From: Bradyrhizobium sp. CCGB12
GTDB taxonomy: Bacteria > Pseudomonadota > Alphaproteobacteria > Rhizobiales > Xanthobacteraceae
Direction: 5' to 3'
NCBI RefSeq assembly: GCF_024199845.1
Contig: NZ_JANADO010000001.1
Coordinates: 5,704,001-5,768,000 of the forward strand
Length of the DNA stretch: 64,000 nucleotides
Position numbers and translations under genes: made by a program. Below, piece by piece: positions 1 through 9,774 of this stretch (position 1 is its first letter; each line of letters begins with the position of its first letter). Below the pieces are notes generated by a model, which ran no database searches, was not told the DNA's origin, and worked only from the letters and a program-made list of their open reading frames with translations.

Positions 1-239
1 CGCTCTAACAGTGGTGCCGGTTCGAGCGATCGATCGCCGGTTCGTTTAGCTTAATAAGCGAGCCTGTCGGCAATAAGACTAAGGCCGACTTCGTTAGCCC
101 AATACATCGGACCGCCGCGATAGACCGAGCCTCCCAAAACCATTTAGCCAAACCACCTCAATATCGCTAGGACGAGCTGCGATGCCTTCTTCGAGAATGC
201 GCGCATCTTCGTTGATCATGGTGACCTTGCCCCCAAGTT

Positions 240-1200
240 TTATCCAGTCCTGAGTTCGCCCTGGCGTGTGGATTTGCCGGGTTGGGCGGTGGTAGCGACG
301 GGAGCTGGCGCGGAGCCCTCGAGATACGCAGCGCCAGATCCCGTCGCGGGTGGCATTTGCTGGCGAACTCGGAGGGCGTCTTCCATCCGAGCTGCGAGTG
401 TGGTCGTTCATCGTTGTAATCGGCCCGCCAACATCCGAGCGCGATGCGGGCCTAGGCCAGCGACGTGAACATCGTCTCATTCAACAGTTCATCCCGCAGC
501 CAGCCTGAAGCTCTCGATGAAGGCGTTCTGAATGGGCTTACCCGGGGCGATGTAGTGCCATGCGACGCGGCTCTGATCGGCCCAGGTCAGGATGGCGTTG
601 CTGGCGAGCTCGCTGCCGTTGTCGCTGACCACCATTTTCGGCTTGCTGCGCTCAATCAGTAGCCGGCGCAGTTCCCGCGCCACCCGGGTGCCGGAGAGCG
701 AGATGTCAGCCACCAGCGCCAGACACTCGCGGGTATGGCCGGGGACCGCGCGACGCACTCATGTGCGCCTCGTGGTGCAGTCGTCGACCACGGTCAGGAT
801 GCGGAAGCGGCGGCCATCGGTGAGCTGGTCCGATACGAAGTCAAGCGACCAGCGATCGTTGGGGGCCATCGGCACCATCATCAGGGCCCCGGTCCCAATT
901 GCTCGCTTGCGGCCGCCACGGCGCCGCACTGCGAGCTTCTCCTCCCGGTAGAGCCGGAAGAGCTTCTCGTGGTTGACCAGATAGCCCTCTCGCTTGAGCA
1001 AAACATGGAGGCGCCGATAGCCGAAGCGACGGCGCTCCTGGGCCATCGCCCTCATGCGTTGACGCAGGGCGGCTTCATCCGCCCGGGTCGTCTGGTATCT
1101 GACGGTCATGCGGCAATAGCCGATGGCTTTACTTACACGCACGCCATTCGCTCATCCCGTGGGCCTCCATGAGATGCGCGACAGCTTTCCGCGGCGTCAC
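240..1200 (-). pseudogene. IS3-family transposase orfB (DDE integrase domain), multiply disrupted
   Basis: The N-terminal part reads VTPRKAVAHLMEAHGMSEWR and is broken by an extra four bases near 1130. The HTH_21-like region and the integrase core follow (DRWSLDFVSDQL with the first Asp, VVSDNGSELASNAI with the second Asp, IESF with the catalytic Glu). A 42-base insertion near 729-772 introduces an in-frame TGA. A frameshift follows IESF near 500, and a TAG stands at 452-454 in place of the Gln codon in SLAQAR. The last two lesions are also present in the partial copy at 53.5-54.1 kb. The product would be a dead DDE transposase. Confidence 0.8.
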
Positions 1201-1463
1201 CACTTCTTTCCCAACAAGTCCTTCAACGCCGCGTTGTCCAGCATGGCGTCGGCCAGCAGCCGCTCCAGCCGCTTGTTCTCATCCTCCAGCGTCTTCAGCC
1301 GCTTGGCCTATGAGACCTCCATCCCGCCAAACTTAGCTTTCCATTTGTAGATACTGGCGTCACTGCCACCGTGCTTCCGGCACAGATCGGCAACTGAAAC
1401 GCCAGCCTCGTGCTCCTTCAAAATCCCGTTGATCTGCTCTTCCGAAAAGCGGCTGCGCTTCAT
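1197..1463 (-). pseudogene. IS3-family transposase orfA with premature stop
   Basis: The reading frame starts MKRSRFSEEQINGILKEHEA and continues through the helix-turn-helix region typical of IS3 OrfA (VADLCRKHGGSDASIYKWK). It ends with the leucine-zipper-like LLADAMLDNAALKDLLGKKW, 88 codons in total. A TAG at 1308-1310 (codon 52) interrupts the conserved GGMEVS-x-AKRLK segment, where family members normally have glutamate. OrfA normally supplies DNA binding for the OrfAB transposase made by programmed frameshifting, so this lesion should abolish activity. Confidence 0.8.
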
Positions 1464-3330
1464 GCTCTGGTCCTCGCGCGGGGCCAGAACGAACTTAAAA
1501 CTGGATTAAGCCCGTGGGGCAAGGCGTTGGATAGCTCAGGCGCTCCAGACTCTCATCATCGCAAATTGCGCGACGCTTGGGTCCGAGTTTTTTCAGTGTT
1601 TTTGGCGATTAGCCTCTCCACCTCGGGTTCTGGAATTGGCGTGCGCGATCCGGTATCATACTTGTACCAGCCCTTGCCGGTCTTTTGACCAAATCGACCG
1701 GCCTTGCACAACGCATTCTCGATTTCAGATCGTGATGCCCTGCGCCTTGGGCCATTGCAAGCTGATCCAACCCCGCTAGATCGCTCACAGCGAACGAACC
1801 CATCGGCATGCCAAACTTGAGCACTACCGCATCAATCTGCTGGGACAGGGCGCCCTCTGCTTGTAATCTTGTTCAAACATTCGATTGCCGACCAATCCGT
1901 CGCAAACTCCGACCACCACTGGCACTTTGCTGATCCTGCGCGCTACCGAGACCGGTCACGAGCGCCTCGGGCGTTGTTCGCGCACTGCGAACGTTTTGCA
2001 CAACTTCATAACGTTCGCCGGCGAAAAAATGCATCCCCAATGTGTCCCTCCGGACGCGATGTGTGATTGGCAATCTCATCGATGCTTAGACAGGGGGTAT
2101 CTGAGGCAAGTACCGCGCCGGGCTTTCTTACACTCGCAGAGCTGTCGACGGACATCTATCTTAAGTGCCATGGATTCAAAGGCCGCCTCTATGATGAGGT
2201 CAGCGCCTCTAACATTTTCGATGCCCACCATAGCTTGGATCAGAACCATGCGTTTGGCAGGTGTATCGGCCGAGATCCGCCGCGAGCACGGTCGCCTCCC
2301 AGTTCTTACGCACCGCGGCCATGCCACGCTTGAGCTGCTCCCTGCCCTTCTCGATCAGTGTCACGTGTATCCCCGCATTGGCGAAAGACATTGCGATACC
2401 GCCGCCCCTTGTGCCTGCGCCGAGGATCGCCACGGATTCGACCACGCGTGATGGTCGTTTTGGGGACATCCGCGATCTTGGCCGCGTCGCGCTCGGCAAA
2501 GACCGCATAGCAGTGCCTTGGACTTATCGCTTCCTCTCAGTTTGAGGAAAGCGTATACTCCTTTTTCCGCCGTTCCTCGAACAGGAGGTCTATCGCGCAT
2601 GCGATCGCGGCGGCGAAAGGCGCTTCCAGGCGACGCACCCGTTTCGTCGTTGAAGCGACCGCAATCGTAAGGATCGCCCGGTCGATCCTTGCTGCAGCCA
2701 ACTTCGAATCATCTTCGCGCAACTTGCGTAAGGGTCGCTTGTCGACAAGCACCTTGCGCAGGAACGCTGTACCGCCGGCTTCGGCGGTTTCGACAATCTC
2801 GTCGATCAAGCCAGTCTTCAGTGCCTCGGAAGCGAGAACTGGGGCACCTCCTAAGATCATTCTTACGGTAGCTCAGGTCCCACCACACGTGGGAGCTGCT
2901 GGGCCCCGCCGCCGCCAGGCAAGAGGCCGAACTTGACTTCGGCCAGGCCCAGCTTGGCATCTTGCGTCGCGACACGGAAATAGCAGGCCCGCGCCAGCTC
3001 GAGCCCACAGCCGAGTGCTACATCATGAATTGCCCCGCGACGATTGGCTTCGGCGACTTTTCTATGCTCGCTAGCCCCTCGACCCATTCAAGCCATTCAG
3101 ACTCCCGCGATGGCTCATCAAACTCGGCAATATCTGCCCCCCGCAAGAAGCTGCGACCAGCACAGCCAAGCAAGATTTCTTTGATGTCAGGATTTCTGGT
3201 CGCATGTCTGATGGATTTGAGAGTATCTTTTTTGTCCCTGACGGCTCAGTACGTTCACTGACGAATTATCGACCATGACGATGGCGACGATATCATGGCG
3301 TTCGAGCTGACTACTCACTCACGGCTAGCT

Positions 3331-3902
3331 AAAATCGATCGTTGTTGTGTTCGCTTGTGCCCTGAGGGGGGTCTCCAGCGCCACTGGCTACGGTGATGTT
3401 AATTGTCTCGCGTTGGCCGCACTGGGCCACAGTTTTCGCTGGCCTTGCCGAAGGTTGATCGCCTGCTTTGTACGCGGCTTGACCGACTAGCTACGGCCTG
3501 CGCGGATTGCCTGGCAGCTCACGTTTGTGCCGAGCTCGATCTCGCGGAGGCGGACGTGCGCTTCAAAAGTCGAGGGCAACAGCAAGCGCGATGCGCTTCG
3601 GACGCAAAACCCTCGATCGCGATCGTTAGCTGGTCCAATGGCCGTGGTAGTAAGCTCCTGCGTTTGCCCGCGGGTTTAGACGCGAGCTCAAACTTGTTCC
3701 CGGTGTCAGCTTGGCAGTAGCGCCCCTCCTTGAAGATCTCGTGTTTTCCGCGCAAGTGGCGCGATGGAGCAACGGACACTGTACCAGTAGCGTCGACGGC
3801 AACGATCACCGCAACCGACGACTTGTCTAGGCCGTCGCTGAAGTGCATGGTATCGTTTCGCCAAACGTAGTCCATGGGAGTGAGGCCGCTCGCCGCTTGC
3901 GA
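3331..3902. other. Unassigned stretch between fadJ remnant and hydrolase
   Basis: No confident gene was found. A 118-codon minus-strand frame at 3519-3875 begins MDYVWRNDTMHFSDG and has a short hydrophobic segment (SSVAVIVAVDATGTVSV). It shows no family motif that I recognise and ends in low-complexity Ser/Ala. It could be a decayed gene tail. No terminator hairpin is evident behind the upstream hydrolase. Confidence 0.3.
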
Positions 3903-5162
3903 TTATGCGCGGAGCATCCGCCCAAGTTGGAGCATTTGCGGCATAATGATCGGATCGCTCGCGGCGCTTTTCGCCAAAGGGTGCGAAGCGAAGCGCGCGA
4001 CGACCATCTCTGCCTTGGGCGCGATATAGAGGCGCTGGCCGTGTATACCCCGCGCTTCGAAGGCGTCCAACTCGTTGTGCGTTACCCACCACTGGCTCCG
4101 ATACGAATAACCAGGCAGGTGCTTTATGCCCGCCTCTTTGAACTTCGCGCGATCGCCGCCGCGATGTACTTCATGGACAAACGCAGCCGGAATCAGCTGA
4201 CGGCCGTTCCAGTCGCCTTCTTGCCTCATCAACTCCCCGAAGCGCGCGAGATCGCGCAGAGTAAGGTGCAAACCTCCGCCAGCGATCGGCATGCCCGCGG
4301 CGTCTATGCTGACGTAACCGTCCTCTTCGCAGCCGAGCGGCGCCCACAGTCGCTGCTGCAGTAGCTGGGCAAAGGAACGACCAGTCACGCGTCCCATGAT
4401 CCAGCCCAGAACGCTTGTATTGACGCTCCTGTACGCGAAACGCTCGCCATGCGCGCTACCCTTGCGGACAGTGCGCAGGTAGTCGCACATGGTCCGCGGC
4501 CCGGCGTAGCCGACCGGCGGCGGCCGCCAGCCCGTCGCGTATTCATAGGCCTTTTCGTCGGAGCTCGCATCGAATTGGTCGTCCGTATAAAGGACACCCG
4601 TCTCCATATCCATTACCTGACGTAGCGTGGCGTCGTGCCACGCGGAACCGCTCAGCTCCGGCAGATAGCGCGGTATCGTCGTGGTATCGTCGAGCACGCC
4701 TTCATAGACCAACGCCGCGGTGAGGGTGCCGGCATACGATTTCGTCATCGACTGGGATGCATGCGGCAACTGCGGTTCTAGAGAGCCGAAATAGCGTTCA
4801 TACACGACCCGCCCGCGATGCAGAACTAAAATGCCATCAGTATACGTATCGAACAGCGCCTCACCGAAGCAGCGGGTGCATCCGTTGCTATCGACGAAGG
4901 TGAGCGCGTCGATGTCAGCGACCGTGTCGCCGCGGTGCAGCGGTGACGGCCCGGTTCGCCCTCGCCACACGTTGACGGTTGGCCAAAGCTCGCGCATGTG
5001 CGACAGCGACCAACGGATCTGCGGGAAATCCATAAAGGTGTCGCTCTCGAACGTGATGCGCTTACCATCCGGTGGCGGCGCACCGTGCATCCACTCAAGC
5101 TCCCCTGGATCGGATGCGCGGCCATCGGGATAGCGCCTACCATCAAATTCGAGCATGCTCAT
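3903..5162 (-). CDS. Serine hydrolase, class C beta-lactamase / 6-aminohexanoate-dimer hydrolase (NylB)-like, copy 1
   Basis: The protein is about 419 aa, predicted cytoplasmic because no signal peptide is visible. It has the Ser-x-x-Lys nucleophile motif SMTKS (Ser about 138, Lys about 141 from this start) and a Tyr in YRSVN (about 244), as in penicillin-binding and NylB-type hydrolases. Downstream are the family blocks GGGLHLTLRDLARFGELMR and GYSYRSQWWV. The family hydrolyses amide or ester bonds, including peptide-like and nylon-oligomer amides; the natural substrate here is unknown. The ATG at 5162 is preferred because TACGGAG precedes it; an upstream ATG at 5180 lacks a good ribosome site. 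It lies downstream of a family-5 binding protein gene, the same order as its close paralogue at 12.9-14.2 kb. That pairing suggests it cleaves what the ABC transporter imports. Confidence 0.85.
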   Translation of the reverse strand: MSMLEFDGRRYPDGRASDPGELEWMHGAPPPDGKRITFESDTFMDFPQIRWSLSHMRELWPTVNVWRGRTGPSPLHRGDTVADIDALTFVDSNGCTRCFGEALFDTYTDGILVLHRGRVVYERYFGSLEPQLPHASQSMTKSYAGTLTAALVYEGVLDDTTTIPRYLPELSGSAWHDATLRQVMDMETGVLYTDDQFDASSDEKAYEYATGWRPPPVGYAGPRTMCDYLRTVRKGSAHGERFAYRSVNTSVLGWIMGRVTGRSFAQLLQQRLWAPLGCEEDGYVSIDAAGMPIAGGGLHLTLRDLARFGELMRQEGDWNGRQLIPAAFVHEVHRGGDRAKFKEAGIKHLPGYSYRSQWWVTHNELDAFEARGIHGQRLYIAPKAEMVVARFASHPLAKSAASDPIIMPQMLQLGRMLRA

Positions 5163-5180
5163 GAGAACTCCGTAATCCAT

Positions 5181-5982
5181 ATCTTGCGGTCGCGCCTAGT
5201 GTTCCTGATACTTGGCTTGAAAAGCCGAAATAATTTAATATTTGCTCCGGCACCTACGAAATTGCGCGTTTCTTTGCGAGATCACGAGGATTAAGCGCGG
5301 AGGCTGACCGTAGAGATTATGACGACGTCTGCCGGAGCACGATGATTACCCTTCGACGTGCGACGACGAGCCTTTTGCTGCGCTTTCGCTTGCAGGCTCT
5401 TAGAAGCACTTATCAAAATGGCGCCAGGGCAGTCAGGCGCGAGCCGAGCCGCGCCGACGACTACCCCAGCGCTTAAAAGAGTAAAGGAGTTTCGTTTGGC
5501 CCGGCGATTTGCCAGGGCAGCTCAACAATATCGCTCTCTAGTCGAAGCCAGCTCGGCCTTGGCCCCGCCCATGGTATGTGTGTGCGTTTGCGCCATTGAA
5601 GGAGGGACTTGCTACCGGTGTTAGGGTGACTTTCACATGCGCAAATTGGGCTTCTTGAGCGCTCGTCGGCCATTTCCAGACCGCCGCTTCTTAGACAGCG
5701 CTGAAATTGGACACTCCACGTTATAGATGGGAGCCGTCAGGATGCATGGGCCTCTCTGATAACCGACCAGGTGCCCCTGGAGACTACGCGAGAGACTTCC
5801 ACATCTCTGACGGCGATCGGCGACCGATGCCCGCGCACAAATTGAGGCCTCGCGCCAGAACTGATAACAGCTCCTGTAGCGGCCGAATTGGCCGGCAGTT
5901 TGTCGGTACAGTTTGCTGAGTCCCGATCACAAAACGAACGTACTCCTCCTCCTTGGGCGCAACGTCGCGATGTGCTTCCGTC
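5181..5982. other. Gap between binding protein 1 and hydrolase 1
   Basis: About 800 bases lie between two genes of one apparent unit, against about 280 bases in the parallel unit at 14.2-14.4 kb. The hydrolase-proximal 100 bases contain the conserved upstream block. The remainder has short frames in all phases with no recognisable domain and looks like extra inserted or decayed sequence. Confidence 0.35.
5258..5292 (-). promoter_or_regulatory. Conserved upstream block shared by the two hydrolase genes (copy 1)
   Basis: On the plus strand this reads AAATTGCGCGTTTCTTTGCG, about 100 bp upstream of the hydrolase start. The paralogue at 14.2 kb has AAATTGTGCATTTACTTGCG at about the same distance, and a third match, TTATTGTGCATTTGCTCGCC, sits at 21771. 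Conservation in otherwise diverged flanks suggests a promoter or operator, but no regulator is identified. Confidence 0.4.
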
Positions 5983-7575
5983 TCAGGTCTTTTGAATATT
6001 CCACATTTTGAAGTACCCTTCGCTATAGTCGATCAAGCCCTCGAGGGTCTTCACACGTGCGATTGGCAGCGCGGACTGGCCCAACCAGACGCTGCCGACA
6101 AAATCCCACCACACTCGTTGCATCTTGCGGGCCAAGACTTTGCGATCTTCGACCGTTGCGGTGGCGGGCCACTCCGCGCGGAGAGCTTCGTATTCGTCGT
6201 TTTTCGGCCAGCCGATCCATGCCTTCTCGCCGTTGGCCGCGGTAAGATCGCAGACCATCGGGTCCTGAATGCTGCTTGTACCCCAGGGTCCGGTGAAAAT
6301 GCTCCAGCCACCATCCTGAACGGGCCCCTTGTTTGCCCGTCGCTTGACTAGTCCGGCCCGATCGCTCATGGCAAGCTCGGCATTGATGCCGATCCTTTGC
6401 AGAGTTTGCGTTAGCAACGGAGCGATGTTACCGCCCGCTGTTAAGATCACGACCTTTTCGCCGGCATAACCAGCCTCCTTGAAAAGTCTCCTGGCTGCTT
6501 CCGGGTCACCGTTCTTCTTGTACCAAGCGGTGTTTTCATCGTTGGAATAGACCGAGCCGGTCCCGAACAGTGAAGTGCACGCGCCAGTGTATTTTGGGTT
6601 ACCGATCTCGGCACGCATGAATGCATCCTGACCGATGAGATGAAGCATTGCCTGTCGCGCCTTGACGTTGTCGAAGGGTTTTTGCAAGAAGTTCATGCGT
6701 AGAAACCAAACCGAACCAAGTCGGTTCAGGACCTGAAGCGCCAGATCCGGGTTGCTCTCGATTAGCGGGAAAAGGTCAACTGGCGGATTTTCAAGGAAAT
6801 CGATCTCGCCAGCCTGCAAGGCTCCAATCGCGGTCTGCTGGTCTGGCATAATGTCCCACACCACACGATCTACCTTGACGATCTTCGCGCCAGCGAATCC
6901 ATCCGATCGCTCTTTACGGGGTACGTAGCTATTGTTGCGATCGTATGTGAAGCTCGAGCCAGGCCGGGCGAGCGCCTCATTGAACTTGAAGGGCCCCGAT
7001 CCAATATTCGCGGTTACTTGTTCGGTCGAGGGGCGATTCGCATCTTTCTCACGCATGATAAAAAGCGGCAAGCCGTTCTCTGATGCCAAAATATCGATAA
7101 GAAGTCCCAGCGGCTCCTTGAGGAGGATGGTGAAGGTCTTGTCGTCCTTTTTCGAGATGTCTTCGGCCCGAGCCATCATCAACTTTCCGGCAGTGCTGAC
7201 CTGAGCCCACCGGCGGATCGAAGCCACGCAGTCGGCTGCGCCAACCTGCGTGCCATCGTGCCAGGCGAGTCCGTCACGCAGTTCGAACGTGTAAGTCTTT
7301 TTGTCGCTGGAGACCCCCCACTTTCCGACCATCTGTGGCTGCGGCACGCCCTTCGAGTCCATCGCAAAGAGCGTGTCGTAGATTGCCGAGCCATGGGTTT
7401 GCGTCGCAGTGGATGTTGTGAAAAACGGATCGAAAGCGACAAGAGGGCTCGCCATAACTAGGCGGACTGTTCGAGCGGCATTCGGAGCATTTTTCGCTCG
7501 CAGGGTCCTCGGCATCGAGAATGCCGCTCCAGTCGCCAAGCTCGCCTTGAGGAGTTCGCGTCGAGATACTGCCAT
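5983..7575 (-). CDS. ABC transporter substrate-binding protein, family 5 (peptide/oligopeptide type), copy 1
   Basis: A 530-aa periplasmic solute receptor. The N-terminus carries a twin-arginine signal (SRRELLKASLATGAAFS, cleaved near AKNA). The mature part has family-5 landmarks: YDTLFAMD near residue 70, LRDGLAWHDGTQVGAADCVAS near 105-125, and the C-terminal lobe with NFLQKPFDNVKARQAM. Such proteins capture di- or oligopeptides, or other compounds, and deliver them to DppBCDF-type permeases. The ATG follows AGGGGGATGAAAT. The gene is closely similar to the one at 14449-16044 and no permease lies beside it; the compatible permease set is at 17.3-21.1 kb. Its upstream region aligns with that of copy 2 and of the stub before the first permease gene, suggesting common control. 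Confidence 0.9.
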   Translation of the reverse strand: MAVSRRELLKASLATGAAFSMPRTLRAKNAPNAARTVRLVMASPLVAFDPFFTTSTATQTHGSAIYDTLFAMDSKGVPQPQMVGKWGVSSDKKTYTFELRDGLAWHDGTQVGAADCVASIRRWAQVSTAGKLMMARAEDISKKDDKTFTILLKEPLGLLIDILASENGLPLFIMREKDANRPSTEQVTANIGSGPFKFNEALARPGSSFTYDRNNSYVPRKERSDGFAGAKIVKVDRVVWDIMPDQQTAIGALQAGEIDFLENPPVDLFPLIESNPDLALQVLNRLGSVWFLRMNFLQKPFDNVKARQAMLHLIGQDAFMRAEIGNPKYTGACTSLFGTGSVYSNDENTAWYKKNGDPEAARRLFKEAGYAGEKVVILTAGGNIAPLLTQTLQRIGINAELAMSDRAGLVKRRANKGPVQDGGWSIFTGPWGTSSIQDPMVCDLTAANGEKAWIGWPKNDEYEALRAEWPATATVEDRKVLARKMQRVWWDFVGSVWLGQSALPIARVKTLEGLIDYSEGYFKMWNIQKT

Positions 7576-7700
7576 ATTTCATCCCCCTGGTATCGTTTCG
7601 GTTGCCTTCGCTGTCAGGCAGAGTTGAACAGCCACTACTGCGCAACCAGCGGGTCATCCCCATCGTTACCAATAATCAAACTCGGCCGCTGGCTTTGCTC

Positions 7701-7765
7701 GAATTCGCCCCCTTTGCGAGGTAATACTGCAGAAAAATGGCAAGCGAGCCAGAATCTCGCGTCGC
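7701..7765 (-). promoter_or_regulatory. Upstream block shared by family-5 binding protein genes (copy 1)
   Basis: Plus-strand GAATTCGCC, then GCGAGGTAATACTGCAGAAAA, then a CAAGCG..AGAATCTCGCG run align with 21410-21470 (GAACTCG, then GAGGAATACTGCGCAAAAG) and more loosely with 16165-16230. It lies about 125-190 bp upstream of the start codon. The core TACTGC(GC)A is the best-kept part and is a candidate operator or promoter element. Confidence 0.45.
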
Positions 7766-8329
7766 GCCGGCTGAGCAGAGCGCTTCTGGTCGCTCACCGA
7801 GTACAATCCAAACCACGAGTCCCCTAAGCGCCAAACGTGCTGGTCGCAGGCCGAATCATTCGTTGACGCTTCGGCGACAATCGCGTCGGCATCGACGGCG
7901 ACCAGATTCTAATAGGCCGCTCGCTGCAAGGGGTCATCACCTGCGACTGCGTCGATTTGCAAGTAGACAACCAAAAACCCTTCGGGCCGGTAGCTTGGCT
8001 CTCGCCATTGCCAAGCTCCTCGACGCGGATCAAACGCATGACGCATATCAAGGAGCGATTAGGCGGGTAGCTGAGGTGTGCGTGGATAGCCACCAAGGAC
8101 GATACACCTTGTCTAATATTAGGCACGACGACGGCGATCCGCCCTGTACCGACCTCGGCCAACCAAAATATGTTTTGGAACTCCCAAAAGCGGGGCGCTC
8201 ACTGTTGTGGAAGGCTTTGGTTTAATCGGTGTTCATATTTTGAACTCGAGGAATAATTGCGGTCGGCGCTCGCGGGACAATTTGACTACGCTTCGTGGAG
8301 CTCTCGCGATCAGCCGATTCGGAGCAGCT
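7766..8329. other. Unassigned decayed stretch before IS110 remnant
   Basis: A minus-strand frame at 7824-8162 (RIAVVVPNIRQGVSSLVAI...) looks compositionally coding, but it matches no family that I can name and has no companion domain. It is treated as a possible gene remnant only. The last 100 bases probably belong to the flank of the IS110 element. Confidence 0.3.
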
Positions 8330-9315
8330 ATGATGAAGCAATACGTCGGGCTGGACGTCTCGCAACAGGGAAACCGCTGTGTGTGGTCGGCGAGATTGGG
8401 AAGCAATCTTCGAGAGGAACGTTAACTCTGATCTGGGCGCCTTGACCAGCCTGCTTCGCAAACATGCGCCTCATGCCGAGCGTATCGGATTCGAAATAGG
8501 CGCGATGGCGAGTTGGCTTTGGCATGAACTCCGTAGGGTCGGTCTTTCAGTGGTCTGCATCGATGCTCGGCAAGCGCACGCAATGACGCGCGAGGCCTAG
8601 CCGAACTGGTACGAGTGGGCTGGTATCGAAAAGTCAAAGTCAAGAGCGAGGAGGGTCAGAAGGCCCGCGCGCTGCTCGTCGCAAGATCCCGACTCGTAGC
8701 CATCCCTCGTGATATCGAGAACCAGGTTCGGAGCCTAATCAAAGAATACCGGTTACTGTTTCTACGCGCGATAGCCTGCAGTTCCGCAACCTGTCGTGAG
8801 CTGTTGAGCGAAGGTCATCGGCTCCTCGGCGTAATCAATCCGCTTCTGTGCATCCATGAAAGATCTGCAACCAGCAAACCAAGTCGACGATGAAGTCCGT
8901 TAGCTGGCGAGGTCGGATGAGACGACGCGTCGCCTGATGACGGTTCTTGGTGTCGGGACGTTCGGCCATACGATCGATGCCCCGCCGCGCTTCCGATGAG
9001 CAGCGAGCGTCGGCGCCTATCTGGATCTTACACCTCGGCGCAACCAATCTGGCGAAGCTGACATCAATGGCAAGATATCACACTCGGCGACAGGCTTCTC
9101 CAAGCGTACGTGTTCGAGGCAGCGACTGTTCTGCTTTATCGAACGAAGAAATGGTCCTCCCTCAAAGCCTGGGGACTGAAGCTTGCCAAGCGGATCGGCA
9201 TGAACAAGGCGAAGGTCGCCATCGCCCGGAAGATCGCCGTGATCCTCCATTTCGTCTGGATTCACGGAACATCGTTCGACTGGGGCCACGCAAAGGCTGC
9301 CCGACCTGATCATAT
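8330..9315 (+). pseudogene. IS110-family transposase, multiply frameshifted
   Basis: Recognisable IS110 blocks run in order in changing frames. They are [13 protein letters not shown] (DEDD RuvC-like start), then [22 protein letters not shown] and VCIDARQA near 8440-8580. LIKEYRLLF follows near 8730. ILHLGATNLA and [21 protein letters not shown] appear near 9030-9170, and [15 protein letters not shown] with TSFDWG near 9210-9290. At least four frame changes and an early stop (EAZ at about 8600) disable it. IS110 enzymes recombine circular elements without terminal inverted repeats, so the ends cannot be fixed from hairpins. The sequence up to about 9640 may still be element. Confidence 0.8.
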
Positions 9316-9774
9316 CTTGCGAGCTCCCAGCCCGGAGCGCCGGGCTGGCGATGTCCCGCTGGGACGGTGGCTGTGGCGACCTCGGTCAATCGGCTGGTGG
9401 CAGCTCGTCCGCACTCCGCTGTACACGTTGAGGCGCCCGACCCGGACATCATCATGAGGCGCTGCGCGACCTTGGAACGGATCATGACCCCAGCGATGGC
9501 ATCGACAGGTCAACCATAGGCTTACCCAATGCCTCAGCCGCGCTCGCGCCGTCTCCGCAACCTGACCAGCTCCGACGGCACGAGCGCTACCGACATGCCG
9601 TTGGAGAGTTCAAAAAGGAAGCTTGACAACAATCGACAATTAAAGGACAGCTGCGGGGCCTGTCGGTCTGTTCGACTAGTCTAGCCCACACCGTTAAGCG
9701 CCGATCCGACAGACCGAGGGTCTGCCCCTGATCCTTTGTACGCATATCGAGGCTTTTCCAACTCTTTGAGGAAG
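9316..9774. other. 3' flank of IS110 element
   Basis: No gene is recognised. The segment directly continues the transposase remnant and could be the element's noncoding end. An imperfect inverted pair (TCGGTCTG near 9663 and CAGACCGA near 9711) brackets about 40 bases, just behind the stop of the downstream dehydrogenase. It has no U-tract, so a terminator role is not claimed. Confidence 0.3.

Larger units (their letters stand above)
222..1528 (-). mobile_element. IS3-family insertion sequence (two-ORF type), inactive, inserted in the fadJ-like gene
   Basis: The element is about 1.3 kb with orfA and orfB on the minus strand, the usual layout of IS3-family elements. One tip is TGACCTTGCCCCC at 222. 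The other is a degenerate inverted match near 1503-1528 (CCCGTGGGGCAAGG). It lies inside the FadJ-like pseudogene, whose reading resumes on both sides (residues INEDAR on the left, KFGMPMG on the right). Both ORFs carry disabling changes. The 222-843 portion recurs in the opposite orientation at 53544-54122, apart from one 42-base insertion found only here. A target-site duplication could not be recognised with confidence. Confidence 0.85.
1..3330 (-). pseudogene. Decayed FadJ/FadB-like enoyl-CoA hydratase / 3-hydroxyacyl-CoA dehydrogenase, split by an IS
   Basis: Pieces of one bifunctional beta-oxidation protein appear in order on the minus strand but in shifting frames. Near 3290 is an N-terminal hydratase beta-strand (IVMVDNSSVNVLS). 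At 2863-3087 is the hydratase core with [17 protein letters not shown]. At 2209-2460 is the Rossmann start VAILGAGTRGGGIAMSFANA followed by LIIEAAFE. At 1750-1824 is the C-terminal segment KFGMPMGSFAVSDLAGLD. At 130-219 is the last domain [20 protein letters not shown], and its degraded tail runs to the left edge. Frameshifts separate nearly all pieces, and an IS3-family element at 222-1528 interrupts the C-terminal domain. The protein would have carried out hydration and NAD-dependent oxidation of enoyl-CoAs. A second, independently decayed gene of the same type lies at 21.9-23.5 kb. The family call is firm; the exact ends are approximate. Confidence 0.8.

Noticed and set aside
7730..7760. 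Sigma-54-like promoter (TGGCTCGCTTGC on the minus strand)
   Set aside because: The GG-to-GC spacing is seven rather than ten bases, so it does not fit the -24/-12 consensus.
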